Shown here: positions 1-8,468 of the stretch, in pieces | How positions within the stretch are numbered: position 1 is the stretch's first letter | Layout of the letters: each line of letters opens with the position of its first letter | Assembly: GCA_943325515.2 (NCBI GenBank) | Contig: CALPPS020000066.1 | Location: forward strand, 1 to 14,461 | Origin: Flavobacterium psychrophilum | Lineage (GTDB): Bacteria > Bacteroidota > Bacteroidia > Flavobacteriales > Flavobacteriaceae | Length of the DNA: 14,461 nucleotides | Direction of reading: 5' to 3' | Notes under the pieces: model-generated | What the model was told of the DNA's origin: nothing | Seen by the model: only the letters and a program-made list of their open reading frames with translations | The model's database searches: none | Position numbers and translations under genes: made by a program

Positions 1-3000
1 CTATATCCTGTACCAATAGGGATATTATAATTAAGCGTTACATTTTGTGATGTTCCTAGAGCTCCTGTATTTAAAGTTGGTGTAAAAGTTACTGGAGTAG
101 TTCCTGAAACTATATTACCTGTCGCATCAAATAAAGAAACAGTAATAGGAGTAAGTGCCGATGTGTTTTTAGGATAAACAGTCACTGTTTTCAATTTTAC
201 TTTTTTAGTAACATCAAATGCGATACCACTAAACAAAGCTGAAGAAGCAGCAGTTCCAGTCCAAGTAGTTACACCTGCACTACCAGTAGATACGCTTGAA
301 GAAGACACATAGAAAGTAGTTGTTGCAGTTACAGTAGGACTATAAGAAGTTCCTGTTGTCACTAAATTACCACCAGTTGGTGCATCATACCAGTTTAAAG
401 TTGTGCTACCAGCAGCGCTTAATACAGCTGAACCTGATTCACATACTGAATTACCAGTTGTAGTAGCTACAGATTGAGAAACAGTTACCGCAACCGGAGT
501 TGAAGTACCAGTATTAGAAGAACAAGTCACATTACATCTGTATGAAGTAGCAACAGCAGGTAAAGCTACATAGGTAGCTGCAGTAGCTCCATTTATACTA
601 ACCCAGGCAGAACCACCATCTACAGAACTTTGCCATTGATAAGTAACACCTGCTCCTGTAGTAGGTGTTGTTAAACTTAATGTAACTGATTGACCCCCAC
701 AAAGAGTGGTTGGTGATGCAATAGTAGCACCTGGTGCAGGAGTACCTGAACAAGCAGCACCACTAGCAAAAGCAAAATTACCTAAGAAACCACCTGTTTG
801 AGCAGTTGCTAAATTCAGCGTATTAGGTGTTCCGGCGGTAAATGTCATAGCAGAAGCAGGCGTGCTTACGATGTCATAAGTTCCTTGATCTGCCGTTGCA
901 TGAACAATTAGGTTCGATGCTGTTACCTCTGGATTTGAACCTATTCTAACATTATATCCTGTAAAAGTACCTGCTGTACCTACTCTTGACAATTTCCATC
1001 TGTTAGCACTTAAACCAGAAGCGTTAGCAGTGTTTACAGTGCCAGAGTTCGTGTCAAACGCTTCAGCCATTAATTCAACACCTCCTGTTGATGAAATAGA
1101 AATTGGAAGGTATTTACCATTTTTACCAGTAGGGAATAATCTAAACTGACTAATGTTTGCATCACTCTTATTAGCGTGGAAACATGGTCCATCGATATAT
1201 GATGTAGCGCTACCACCAGTAAAGCTACCACCAAAAAATGGTCCTGTAACATCAGCAACCCCACAATAAATAGGATATGCAGCAGAAGTATAAAGGATTC
1301 CGTTGGTTAATGCAACTCCAAGAACGGATCTAAAATTAGGCACTTGCAACGTAACCCCTGCTGGATTGGTATTATTTATCGTTAAGGAAGATACCGCACC
1401 TGTAGGTGAATTTGTAGTCAACGAATATTGGTTATTACTCCAAATTCCTGTTCCTGAAATAGTTTGAGCAAGGGAAGTTGGAACGGCAACTCCATTAATA
1501 AAGTTTCCTAAATATAAAGGAGAAGAAGCTGTTGGTTGTAAAAACGAACCATTATTAACTATGTTACCACCAACATAATAGGTGTTATTACCATTTAATT
1601 TTTTCAAAGTACTACCGGCAGTAATTGTAAGTTGATTTTGAACGTTCATAGTTCCTAAGCCAGTATTTGTTCCAAAATTTGAAGTACTCATAAATCTATT
1701 AGCACCATCAGGAGCATCTATAGTAAGATTTCCTAATGAGAACATTCCATTTGTTGTCCAGAAAACACAATTAAATCCATTAGTTAAAACTGCCCCTTTT
1801 TGAGTAGAAACACCATCACCAATTTGCAATGTGTGGTTTAAACCTGCTGCATAATTCGATCCGCTGTACACAAACGATCCACTACTAATTGCAGTGTCTG
1901 GATAAACATTAAATACTAAAGGGGTTGGTGCTCCAGCCTGAATAGGCGAAGAAAATGTTATTTTGGCACCATCAACAGCTGCAATAAATGTTCCAGGCAA
2001 CAATCCTGTACCTGAAACTGGCATTCCATTAATCAAAGAAGTATTAGCCGCAGGTAACACTACATTTGGAGAACCTACAGTAAATGACGGCATTGATAAA
2101 GTCACAGCAGAGGTTGCTGGTGATGTAGACAACCCAGAAACAGGTAATGATAAATTAAGTTTTACGTTTGCATTTGAAGCATCAAAACCAGGAAATACAA
2201 TTGAAGTAATTGTTGTCCCTGGCTGAATACCAGAACCAGAGATAGCTGAGCCTGCAGCAATAGAAAGATTGTTAGCATTGGGAGCAACGACTACAGCAGT
2301 TCCTCCATTATGCATGGCAGAGAAAGTTAATGAAGTAGAAACTGGTATGGATGCAGTAGTGTTGTTGCTTAATCCAAGAGTATATGGAGTGGTTCCTGTT
2401 TGGTTTACCGCTGTAACACTTGTAACAGTAGTTCCTGTTGCTATACCCGTACCAGATATAGTTTGCCCAACAAAGAACATATCGGGATTAACCATTGTTA
2501 ATGTAGAAGAACCACTTGCTGTTATAGCATTTGTAGTGCTTGCAGTATAAGTCCCTGTTGATGGTGTTACCAAGTCAACACTTGAAGCAGAGGTAACAGC
2601 AGTAGAAGTACCTTCATTTACCAATGGGTCAACAATTGTAATTTTACCACCTGTTAAAGCTAAGTTTGAAGTATCAATTTTACAAGATGATACACCATAA
2701 GCAACTGAAGTAGCTGCATTACCATCATTATTACTATCTATAATAATGTCTCCTCCTGTTTGGTTAAAAATACTATTCAATTTATGAGCTACAAAACCAT
2801 TCACTTTTAAAGTACCCGAAGTCATCGTGTGTGTACCATAGTTAATAAAAGCATTATTGTTATTAGTACAACCTACAGTCATCGTACCACCATTGTTGGT
2901 CAAAGTACCACCACTATTGATAACGACACTCGCAGCATTTGCAGTTGCAGAGACAGTAACCGTTGCTCCACTGGCAATAATAACATTATTAGTACAACTA

Positions 3001-5474
3001 GGTACCGCACCTCCAACCCATGTTGCTGCTGTATTCCAATTGCGATCACCTCCTGTAGCGGTAGATGTTATGGTATTAGATGATGAAACTTTTGAACCAT
3101 CACTAAATCCTATGTATATTGGAGCGGCAATCATATTTGCTAAAGACAAATCAGTTCTGACAACAAAAGGTTGTTCCGTTCCTTCTTGGTGTGTACCTGC
3201 AAGTGCCGAATTTAAGTTCATCAATCTAGAAGAACCATCAGTGGCTTGGTAAGCACCGCTAGCATAAACCATAACCCTGTGATTTGTGCTTGTAGTATAA
3301 GATAAAGGCGTACCTGTTATTACAGATGAATTTGGAGTAGTAATCGACCAGTTTCCATCATATCTATTATTGATAGTATAACTACCATCAGCAATAGACA
3401 AACTACCAGTAGCTGTGTTGGCGTCAGTGTAGTTTATAGCTACTTCACCAGCCGTTGTTGGATTACTATTTGGCAATAAATACACACTTCTATTCAAATT
3501 AGTACCACTAATAAATGGATACCAATTCGATTTACTATTTACACTGATACCAGGATATTCATTACCTGACTGCACTTTATCAGTATTGGCAGATGCCATC
3601 CACTTTGACACGGTACCACTCGTAAATCCAGATCCAGGAGTAACAGAAAGGCCAGCAGCTGATAATGCTGAAAAATTTCCAATAATTAATCTTTTACCAG
3701 CAGCAATACTTACTCGACCGCTTGTTAATACTAATGCACTTTTAATTCTAATACCATCTGCATCCCAAATTACGTTTGGTGATACAGTAGCGGTGTTAGT
3801 AACTTCTAAACCAGATAAAACATTAGCAACATTACTACTAGTATTTACCCCTGCAGCAGAACCGCCCACAAAACCAGCTGGGTCAATAGTTACCGTTTGC
3901 ACTGTTGATCCGTTCAGGTTTAATCTACCAAATAAACCAGATCCCAATTGGCTATCAAATCTTGCATTTGCACCTAGAGTGAAATCGTGACCTACTTTTA
4001 GATATTTACCATTGGTTCCATCATGATTATTAAATCGAGCACCGCTAGCCGCAATATTCACATCATTATTCACTCTAAACTCATCTACAACTGAGCTAAT
4101 AGCGAATTGCAATAAAGTATTCGTGCCTGCGAGTGTTAAATCCTCACAACCAGAATACCTTGAGTCAACCATTACTACTTCAGCATTGTTATCAAGAACA
4201 GCACTGTCAGCAGGTGTAGGTACTTTACCTCCATCCCAAGTTCCTGGCTGAGACCAAAGACCTGATCGAGCACAAGTAATTTCTTCAGGTGTTCTTGAAG
4301 TAAGCGAAATATTATCAATAGCAGCCGGAGGAAGTGTTCCTGCGCCAGTACCATTAGTCCAAACAAAAATCAATCGGAAAGAAGTTCCCGCAAAAGATTT
4401 AGGTATAAAAGCTGTAGTTTTAGTTGTAGCAGCTTGAGCATTAGAATTGAAAGAAATCAAAGTTGCACCCGCCCAAACAGTTGTAGTTGGCGCAACTAGG
4501 TATGTAAAAGGAGGTGTTACTTGAGTATCAGTACCAGTAACTGTCTGTGAAGTTGGAGCAACAAATACTTGCCAACCACCACCTGAAACAGGAGCCGATT
4601 TTACATCAAAAGTTAAGGTCATTGCTGTTTCGTTAGCAGGAACAGTAGTTATATCTCTATAAAAATATACCGTTCTATTAGTTGGATATCCACCATAAGA
4701 GTTGGTAGCACCATTGTCGTTTGAAACATAAGCCGCATTTCCAGAAATTGCTGAGGAAGTTGCCGAAAATGTTAATGTTTGTGCACTAGCTGCTGCACCA
4801 ATTGTAGCTTGAGACAATCCTAATGTTGTACCATTAATACTAGCAACAAAGGTATTGGCTGCTATAATATTGGCTATTGGAGCAATCGCCATACCCACAG
4901 AAATATTTGGGTTGGGATTTGCAGCAAGAGTAATTGTATAGGAACCTGATGTAATTGACGTTGTTGTCAACTGAGCAATTCCAACACTAATACCACCAGC
5001 AAACATACCAAAACCAAGTGTAGCAGTAGCCGTAGTAATAGTGGCAGGTTGTGATAATGTTAATGTTGTACCACTAATAGCAGATACAAATGTATTGGCA
5101 GGAATACCCGAACCATACACTATTTGACCTACTACTATGTTAGTATTAGCTGCTGATAAAGTTACTGATGCAGAAGCAGCTGTTACTGAGCCAACTGATG
5201 ACGTACCAGAAGCAGCAGTTCCAACAGCCCATTTCACCGGACTTACACCCTGATTAGCGACTGTCCATCCATTGGCAGCAAAAGTTGATCCGTTAGTGAA
5301 GTTTCCATCACCAGCTGGGATTCTTTGGGTTTGTGCTTGCATGCCTGTTATAGCAAACAATAGCATCAAAACCGTAAAAACAAAACCATTTGTTTTAGGT
5401 TTTTTTTCTAAGAGATTTTCGCTAAACAACGAAAGAGACTCAAAAGAACTTTTTAGAAAGTGGTTGATAAACAT
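1..5474 (-). CDS. Giant secreted adhesin-like multidomain protein (3' end outside window)
   Basis: Translating the minus strand from the ATG at 5474 gives one open frame of 1824 codons to the window edge, so the C-terminus is missing. The N-terminus has about 30 polar residues, then a hydrophobic stretch (FVFTVLMLLFAITG, 31-44) and a likely cleavage after MQA (residue 47). Visible order: two copies of a G.GI..nT.v..I.G..L.LS repeat (about 103-145 and 179-224); a jelly-roll-like domain ending PPAAIDNISL (about 245-391); a G8-like segment SQPGTWDGGKVP (408-419) leading into β-helix-like sequence; a second G8-like segment WNTAATWVGGAVP (about 809-821); three more repeats (about 989-1180); an Ig-like domain with YQWQSSVDGG (about 1583-1665); an Ig_7-like domain with LNWYDAPTGG (about 1665-1730); then the start of another β-sandwich (FDVTKKVKLKTVTVYP). 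No catalytic motif was seen. By analogy with flavobacterial proteins I infer T9SS export and a surface adhesion or matrix role, but the sorting domain would lie outside the window. Confidence 0.88.
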   Translation of the reverse strand, partial: MFINHFLKSSFESLSLFSENLLEKKPKTNGFVFTVLMLLFAITGMQAQTQRIPAGDGNFTNGSTFAANGWTVANQGVSPVKWAVGTAASGTSSVGSVTAASASVTLSAANTNIVVGQIVYGSGIPANTFVSAISGTTLTLSQPATITTATATLGFGMFAGGISVGIAQLTTTSITSGSYTITLAANPNPNISVGMAIAPIANIIAANTFVASINGTTLGLSQATIGAAASAQTLTFSATSSAISGNAAYVSNDNGATNSYGGYPTNRTVYFYRDITTVPANETAMTLTFDVKSAPVSGGGWQVFVAPTSQTVTGTDTQVTPPFTYLVAPTTTVWAGATLISFNSNAQAATTKTTAFIPKSFAGTSFRLIFVWTNGTGAGTLPPAAIDNISLTSRTPEEITCARSGLWSQPGTWDGGKVPTPADSAVLDNNAEVVMVDSRYSGCEDLTLAGTNTLLQFAISSVVDEFRVNNDVNIAASGARFNNHDGTNGKYLKVGHDFTLGANARFDSQLGSGLFGRLNLNGSTVQTVTIDPAGFVGGSAAGVNTSSNVANVLSGLEVTNTATVSPNVIWDADGIRIKSALVLTSGRVSIAAGKRLIIGNFSALSAAGLSVTPGSGFTSGTVSKWMASANTDKVQSGNEYPGISVNSKSNWYPFISGTNLNRSVYLLPNSNPTTAGEVAINYTDANTATGSLSIADGSYTINNRYDGNWSITTPNSSVITGTPLSYTTSTNHRVMVYASGAYQATDGSSRLMNLNSALAGTHQEGTEQPFVVRTDLSLANMIAAPIYIGFSDGSKVSSSNTITSTATGGDRNWNTAATWVGGAVPSCTNNVIIASGATVTVSATANAASVVINSGGTLTNNGGTMTVGCTNNNNAFINYGTHTMTSGTLKVNGFVAHKLNSIFNQTGGDIIIDSNNDGNAATSVAYGVSSCKIDTSNLALTGGKITIVDPLVNEGTSTAVTSASSVDLVTPSTGTYTASTTNAITASGSSTLTMVNPDMFFVGQTISGTGIATGTTVTSVTAVNQTGTTPYTLGLSNNTTASIPVSTSLTFSAMHNGGTAVVVAPNANNLSIAAGSAISGSGIQPGTTITSIVFPGFDASNANVKLNLSLPVSGLSTSPATSAVTLSMPSFTVGSPNVVLPAANTSLINGMPVSGTGLLPGTFIAAVDGAKITFSSPIQAGAPTPLVFNVYPDTAISSGSFVYSGSNYAAGLNHTLQIGDGVSTQKGAVLTNGFNCVFWTTNGMFSLGNLTIDAPDGANRFMSTSNFGTNTGLGTMNVQNQLTITAGSTLKKLNGNNTYYVGGNIVNNGSFLQPTASSPLYLGNFINGVAVPTSLAQTISGTGIWSNNQYSLTTNSPTGAVSSLTINNTNPAGVTLQVPNFRSVLGVALTNGILYTSAAYPIYCGVADVTGPFFGGSFTGGSATSYIDGPCFHANKSDANISQFRLFPTGKNGKYLPISISSTGGVELMAEAFDTNSGTVNTANASGLSANRWKLSRVGTAGTFTGYNVRIGSNPEVTASNLIVHATADQGTYDIVSTPASAMTFTAGTPNTLNLATAQTGGFLGNFAFASGAACSGTPAPGATIASPTTLCGGQSVTLSLTTPTTGAGVTYQWQSSVDGGSAWVSINGATAATYVALPAVATSYRCNVTCSSNTGTSTPVAVTVSQSVATTTGNSVCESGSAVLSAAGSTTLNWYDAPTGGNLVTTGTSYSPTVTATTTFYVSSSSVSTGSAGVTTWTGTAASSALFSGIAFDVTKKVKLKTVTVYPKNTSALTPITVSLFDATGNIVSGTTPVTFTPTLNTGALGTSQNVTLNYNIPIGTGY
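1938..2510 (-). repeat. Three tandem copies of a ~45-residue protein repeat, middle cluster
   Basis: Within the giant protein, three consecutive segments (approximate nucleotide spans 2510-2355, 2300-2138 and 2076-1938) share the pattern small-V/I-G-x2-I/V-SG-[ST]-G-[IL]-x2-G-T-x-[IV]-x-[SA]-[IV], ending in a hydrophobic strand such as LGLS or ITFS. Cores are FVGQTISGTGIATGTTV, AAGSAISGSGIQPGTTI and INGMPVSGTGLLPGTFI. The same pattern occurs twice near the N-terminus. The copies are diverged at the DNA level, so this is an old protein-level expansion. The pattern resembles short β-rich repeats found in other bacterial surface and phage structural proteins, from memory only. Confidence 0.75.
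4803..5168 (-). repeat. Two copies of the same ~45-residue protein repeat, N-terminal cluster
   Basis: Two segments of the giant protein, residues about 103-145 and 179-224, carry the same core as the middle cluster: VVGQIVYGSGIPANTFV followed by SAISGTTLTLSQ, and SVGMAIAPIANIIAANTFV followed by ASINGTTLGLSQ. The second copy has lost the G-S-G turn and gained four residues. They are separated by about 33 residues of Ser/Thr/Ala-rich sequence and lie between the signal peptide and the jelly-roll-like domain. Confidence 0.7.
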
Positions 5475-5542
5475 AATTGTATAAAATTGATTAATAAATT
5501 TGTTGAAAAAAGTAAATTTATAATTATACCTTGTTACATTTT

Positions 5543-5562
5543 CAAATATACTTTCAAATTTA
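5543..5562 (-). promoter_or_regulatory. Candidate Bacteroidetes -7 boxes for the giant protein gene
   Basis: Read on the minus strand, TATATTTG (5550-5543) and TAAATTTG (5562-5555) both match the TAnnTTTG -7 consensus known for Bacteroidetes housekeeping promoters. They lie about 70-90 nt upstream of the ATG at 5474, a plausible leader length. I do not find a clear TTG at the expected -33 distance for either, and such boxes arise by chance in A/T-rich DNA, so this is tentative. Confidence 0.25.
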
Positions 5563-5694
5563 AGGAATTTTAAAAGATATTTATTTGAATATAAGCCCTG
5601 TAAAACTATCTATACAAGGAAAATTTTTAAAAAAAATATTATTTTACAATCTTTTATTTTTTTACTATTATACCGCGAAAAATGATTCGAATTT

Positions 5695-5725
5695 ATTTGA
5701 AAATAAATCAATATCGTTCACAGTT
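5695..5725. repeat. Direct repeat, copy 1
   Basis: Positions 5695-5716 are identical over 22 nt to 5809-5830 (both begin ATTTGAAAATAAATC and end ATATCG). Similarity continues through about 5725 (CACAGTT versus CACAATT). A hairpin starts 5 nt beyond the extended repeat. On the minus strand the unit can be read as a short peptide containing DIDLFSN, ending at a stop at 5668-5670. The function is unknown. Confidence 0.85.
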
Positions 5726-5730
5726 GTACC

Positions 5731-5760
5731 AATAACCTCTAAAGAAATTTAGAGGTTATT
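5731..5760 (+). terminator. Perfect 13-bp hairpin with plus-strand T-run
   Basis: The arms AATAACCTCTAAA (5731-5743) and TTTAGAGGTTATT (5748-5760) pair perfectly around a GAAA loop, and seven T's (5759-5765) run from the end of the right arm on the plus strand. This has the form of an intrinsic terminator for plus-strand transcription. On the minus strand the stem is followed by GGTACAACTG, which is not a U-tract. No plus-strand gene precedes it, so the terminated transcript may be a small RNA or antisense read-through, or the hairpin may act otherwise. Confidence 0.6.
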
Positions 5761-5808
5761 TTTTTATGATATTTCCTCAATAAAAAATTCCATAAAATCT
5801 AACATTTG

Positions 5809-5839
5809 ATTTGAAAATAAATCAATATCGCCCACAATT
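5809..5839. repeat. Direct repeat, copy 2
   Basis: Second copy of the 22-nt element (5809-5830), 114 nt from the first, with partial similarity continuing to about 5839. It abuts the dctA terminator hairpin. On the minus strand it reads as a short frame from a GTG at 5835 to a TAA at 5766-5764 (23 residues including GDIDLFSNQMLDF). Whether this is coding is unknown. It may be the remnant of a duplicated gene end. Confidence 0.85.
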
Positions 5840-5877
5840 AAAAAAGACAAACTTAATTTCAAGTTTGTCTTTTTTTT
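5840..5877 (-). terminator. Bidirectional intrinsic terminator downstream of dctA
   Basis: GACAAACTT (5846-5854) and AAGTTTGTC (5861-5869) form a 9-bp stem around a six-base loop, AATTTC. It is flanked by A's on the left (5840-5845) and T's on the right (5870-5877), so a U-tract follows the stem on either strand. It sits about 70 nt past the dctA stop codon and is the natural end of the minus-strand operon. Confidence 0.85.
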
Positions 5878-5945
5878 ATTGTAATGTCAAATATTATTTT
5901 TAAGAAATATAATTTAAAAGGTATTTTTTTTGATAGTAAGACAAT

Positions 5946-7181
5946 TTATTCCTTTTCAACATCCATTGGTTTTTCAAGGTGAATGATTTCTCCTTCACTT
6001 TTTGATATCACAATTGTTGCAACCCCATTTCCAATAAAATTAGTGATTGCTCTAGCCTCGCTCATAAATTTATCTACACCCAATAGAAATGCCAATCCTT
6101 CTAAAGGTATTTTATGAATTGCTGTAAGAGTTGATGCTAACACTATAAAACCACTTCCTGTTACACCGGCCGCACCTTTTGAAGTTATCATTAATAGTCC
6201 AATGATGGTAAAAATTTCACCTAAAGTAAGTTGAACATTGTACAATTGAGCTAAAAATATTATCGCCATTGAAAGATAAATTGAAGTTCCATCAAGGTTA
6301 AAGGAATATCCAGTTGGAACGACTAATCCAACAACAGATTTACTACAACCTATTTTTTCTAATTTATCCATTAAATTTGGTAAAGCTGCTTCCGAAGATG
6401 AAGTTCCAAGAACGATAAGCAATTCTTCTTTAATGTATTTTATAAAATGCCAAATGTTTATTTTATAATATTTTAATATACTCCCCAAAACAAGAAATAT
6501 AAATATAAACATTGTAATATAAACCGTAAGCATCAATTTTCCTAATGGAATCAAGGTGTCTAATCCAAATTTTCCTACTGTGTAAGCCATTCCCCCAAAT
6601 GCGCCAATTGGAGCAAGATACATGACATATTTTAGTGCTTTAAAAACAACCTTAGAACATTTGTATAAAAAAGCAACTATTTGCTCTCTTTTAGCATGAT
6701 AATTCAGTAAAATACCAACTATAATTGCAACAATTAAAACTTGAAGAGTAACATTGCTCACGAAAAAAGAAACCCAATTAAATCCTTCACCTGAACTTTG
6801 AGTATATTTGCTCGCATCTTGAATGTCTAAACCTGATTTGTCAATTTTTCCTGGTTGTGCCAAATAGCCTACAACTATTCCAATGGCTAAAGCTAATGTC
6901 GAAACAATTTCAAAATAAAGCAATGATTTTACGCCAATTCTCCCAACTTTTTTTAAATCGCCCATACCACCAATTCCTAATACAATGGTCAAGAAAATTA
7001 TTGGAATTATAAAAACTTTGATGATACTAATAAACCCATCACCAACAATTTTCATTCGAACGCCTGTATCAGGATGATTATGCCCAACAAAAATTCCGAG
7101 TAAAATTGCAATTAAAACCCAAAAAGTTAAATTGGTAATAATTGAAAAAAATATTTTTTCCGTTTTCGAAGTGAAATTCAT
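5946..7181 (-). CDS. dctA: C4-dicarboxylate:cation symporter (DctA type, DAACS/SLC1 family)
   Basis: 411 residues, close to the usual DctA length, with many hydrophobic membrane segments. Family landmarks are all present: the first re-entrant loop with TSSSEAALP (260-268), VVPTGYSFNLDGTSIY (287-302), the second loop SKGAAGVTGSGF (334-345), and VDKFMSEARAITN (369-381) followed by GNGVATIV. The MSEARA-TN motif and neighbouring residues follow E. coli DctA rather than GltP/GltPh, where the equivalent region has an M-x-R-T-x-x-N pattern. I therefore call it a carrier for succinate, fumarate or malate, possibly also aspartate, in the inner membrane. The ATG at 7181 lies 18 nt after the upstream porin stop, behind an A-rich leader. 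It is the last gene of the operon and is followed by a terminator. Confidence 0.92.
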   Translation of the reverse strand: MNFTSKTEKIFFSIITNLTFWVLIAILLGIFVGHNHPDTGVRMKIVGDGFISIIKVFIIPIIFLTIVLGIGGMGDLKKVGRIGVKSLLYFEIVSTLALAIGIVVGYLAQPGKIDKSGLDIQDASKYTQSSGEGFNWVSFFVSNVTLQVLIVAIIVGILLNYHAKREQIVAFLYKCSKVVFKALKYVMYLAPIGAFGGMAYTVGKFGLDTLIPLGKLMLTVYITMFIFIFLVLGSILKYYKINIWHFIKYIKEELLIVLGTSSSEAALPNLMDKLEKIGCSKSVVGLVVPTGYSFNLDGTSIYLSMAIIFLAQLYNVQLTLGEIFTIIGLLMITSKGAAGVTGSGFIVLASTLTAIHKIPLEGLAFLLGVDKFMSEARAITNFIGNGVATIVISKSEGEIIHLEKPMDVEKE

Positions 7182-7199
7182 TTTTTTAAATATTGTATA

Positions 7200-8468
7200 T
7201 TAAAAAACTACTTGAAAACTTAACTGTGCTGTTACTTTTTGTCGCTTTTCAATAGTATTTAAAGTAGCATTGAATTGATCAAGATTTATAGAAGTAACTG
7301 AAGTTTGGATTTTTAAATTATTTCCTTTAATATATTTGGTAAATCCAATTGTAAAGGCATCTTGATTAGACAATAAGGAATAGTTATTATTAAATTCTTT
7401 GGTTAATTTTTCATATTTAATATCCAAAGAATATCCAGATTTAGTTACGTATCCACTTTGAATATTAAGTCCATTTCCTAAAACTAAATAGTTGCTAATT
7501 TCTGTCATAAATAAAGGTGCTGTAGCTGTAGAATTTATAAAAGAACCTTCTAATGACAATGCTGATGAATTTACATATTCACCTAAAAATGAGAATCCTT
7601 TGTATTTAATAAGAATATCACCATATGATTTTCTAAAATCTGGAAGTTTTTCTTTTAAATTATTGTCATAAAAAACAAAATCCCCATGACCTTCACCAAC
7701 TTTGTTACTAGCGCCTTTATTATAACTAAAAGCGGCTCCAACTAGTATTTTAATTTTATCTTCATGCAATAAATCGGCAATATATCCGTCGTTACCAGCT
7801 TTAAAATTACCTAGAGGTAGTATATCAATTCGTCCCCCGTATTTCAAACCTCCTTTATCTACATCGGTAGAATTGGCACCAAAAGAATTAATACCATCAC
7901 CAGAGGTAACGGCAAATTTTGGTTTAATCACAAAAGTATTTTTACCTAATTGACTTTCAAAAAATACTCCAAATTCACGACCCGAGTTGCTAAATTCAGA
8001 ACTAAAAATACCACGATCTACAAATTGAAGTTTGTCTTCATAAAAAGTCATTTCTCTGTTGTTTGTAAAAGTTTGTTTTTGTCCAAAACTAATTTTTAAA
8101 CTTGAAATTGGTGCATAAGCTATCCATGCATCCAAAAGTGGTGTTGCATTACTGAAATTGTTTTGTAATAAGAATGATACTTTTTCTTTATACATACTCC
8201 CAGAAATTGATAAATAGGTGTTTTTTGTATTCATATAATTAGTAGCATCAGAACCATCAATTTTTTCATGTTTTAGGGCGCCTTGAATAAATCCATTAAT
8301 GTTAAATTTATATTCCCCATCATTTACATTAAAACGCAGACCGTCTCCTAATTGAAATTCTTTAGAATCTGTTTTAATGTCAATTTGCGCCAAGCCAGTA
8401 AATCCTATTAATATAATTACAACAGTAGCAATAGTATTTAATTTCATTTTATTGTTATATTTTCTCAT
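7200..8468 (-). CDS. Outer-membrane porin, phosphate-selective porin O/P family (second copy)
   Basis: 422 residues with a signal peptide (hydrophobic core TIATVVIILIGFTG, likely cleavage after A27), a β-barrel-like body and a terminal Phe (…LSFQVVF), as expected for BAM-assembled proteins. It shares many blocks with the other porin in this operon: ISFGQKQTFTNNRE (126-139), LQFVDR (147-152), REFGVFFES (164-172), GDGINSFG (190-197), GGLKYGGRIDILPLG (206-220) and GFTKYI near the end. These fit the OprO/OprP family, which forms anion-favouring pores. The Arg-rich segment of the first porin is replaced here by YMNTKNTYLSISG (78-90). The ATG at 8468 overlaps the carboxypeptidase gene by 14 nt, and an in-frame ATG at 8447 (residue 8) also gives a good signal peptide. 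The substrate is unknown. Confidence 0.85.
   Translation of the reverse strand: MRKYNNKMKLNTIATVVIILIGFTGLAQIDIKTDSKEFQLGDGLRFNVNDGEYKFNINGFIQGALKHEKIDGSDATNYMNTKNTYLSISGSMYKEKVSFLLQNNFSNATPLLDAWIAYAPISSLKISFGQKQTFTNNREMTFYEDKLQFVDRGIFSSEFSNSGREFGVFFESQLGKNTFVIKPKFAVTSGDGINSFGANSTDVDKGGLKYGGRIDILPLGNFKAGNDGYIADLLHEDKIKILVGAAFSYNKGASNKVGEGHGDFVFYDNNLKEKLPDFRKSYGDILIKYKGFSFLGEYVNSSALSLEGSFINSTATAPLFMTEISNYLVLGNGLNIQSGYVTKSGYSLDIKYEKLTKEFNNNYSLLSNQDAFTIGFTKYIKGNNLKIQTSVTSINLDQFNATLNTIEKRQKVTAQLSFQVVF

Larger units (their letters stand above)
5475..5945. other. Intergenic region between dctA and the giant secreted protein gene
   Basis: This 471-base, very A/T-rich stretch has no conventional gene on either strand. 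It holds two hairpins, a duplicated 22-nt element and a candidate promoter, listed separately. The rest (about 5575-5665 and 5880-5945) is low-complexity A/T sequence in which I see nothing specific. Because a terminator follows dctA, the giant gene probably has its own promoter here. Confidence 0.8.

Noticed and set aside
1963..3990. Plus-strand open frames at 1963-2226, 2269-2550, 2857-3252 and 3586-3990
   Set aside because: They lie opposite the continuous giant-protein frame, have low-complexity Pro/Val/Ala-rich products caused by its Thr/Gly/Ser codons, and resemble no protein family.
5695..5839. CRISPR array or transposon terminal repeats
   Set aside because: There are only two copies, in direct orientation and 114 nt apart, with a hairpin in the spacer and no transposase or cas gene in the window.
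5946..7181. Glutamate/aspartate carrier GltP as the name for the symporter
   Set aside because: The MSEARAITN and SKGAAGVTGSGF motifs follow DctA rather than GltP, although aspartate transport is not excluded.
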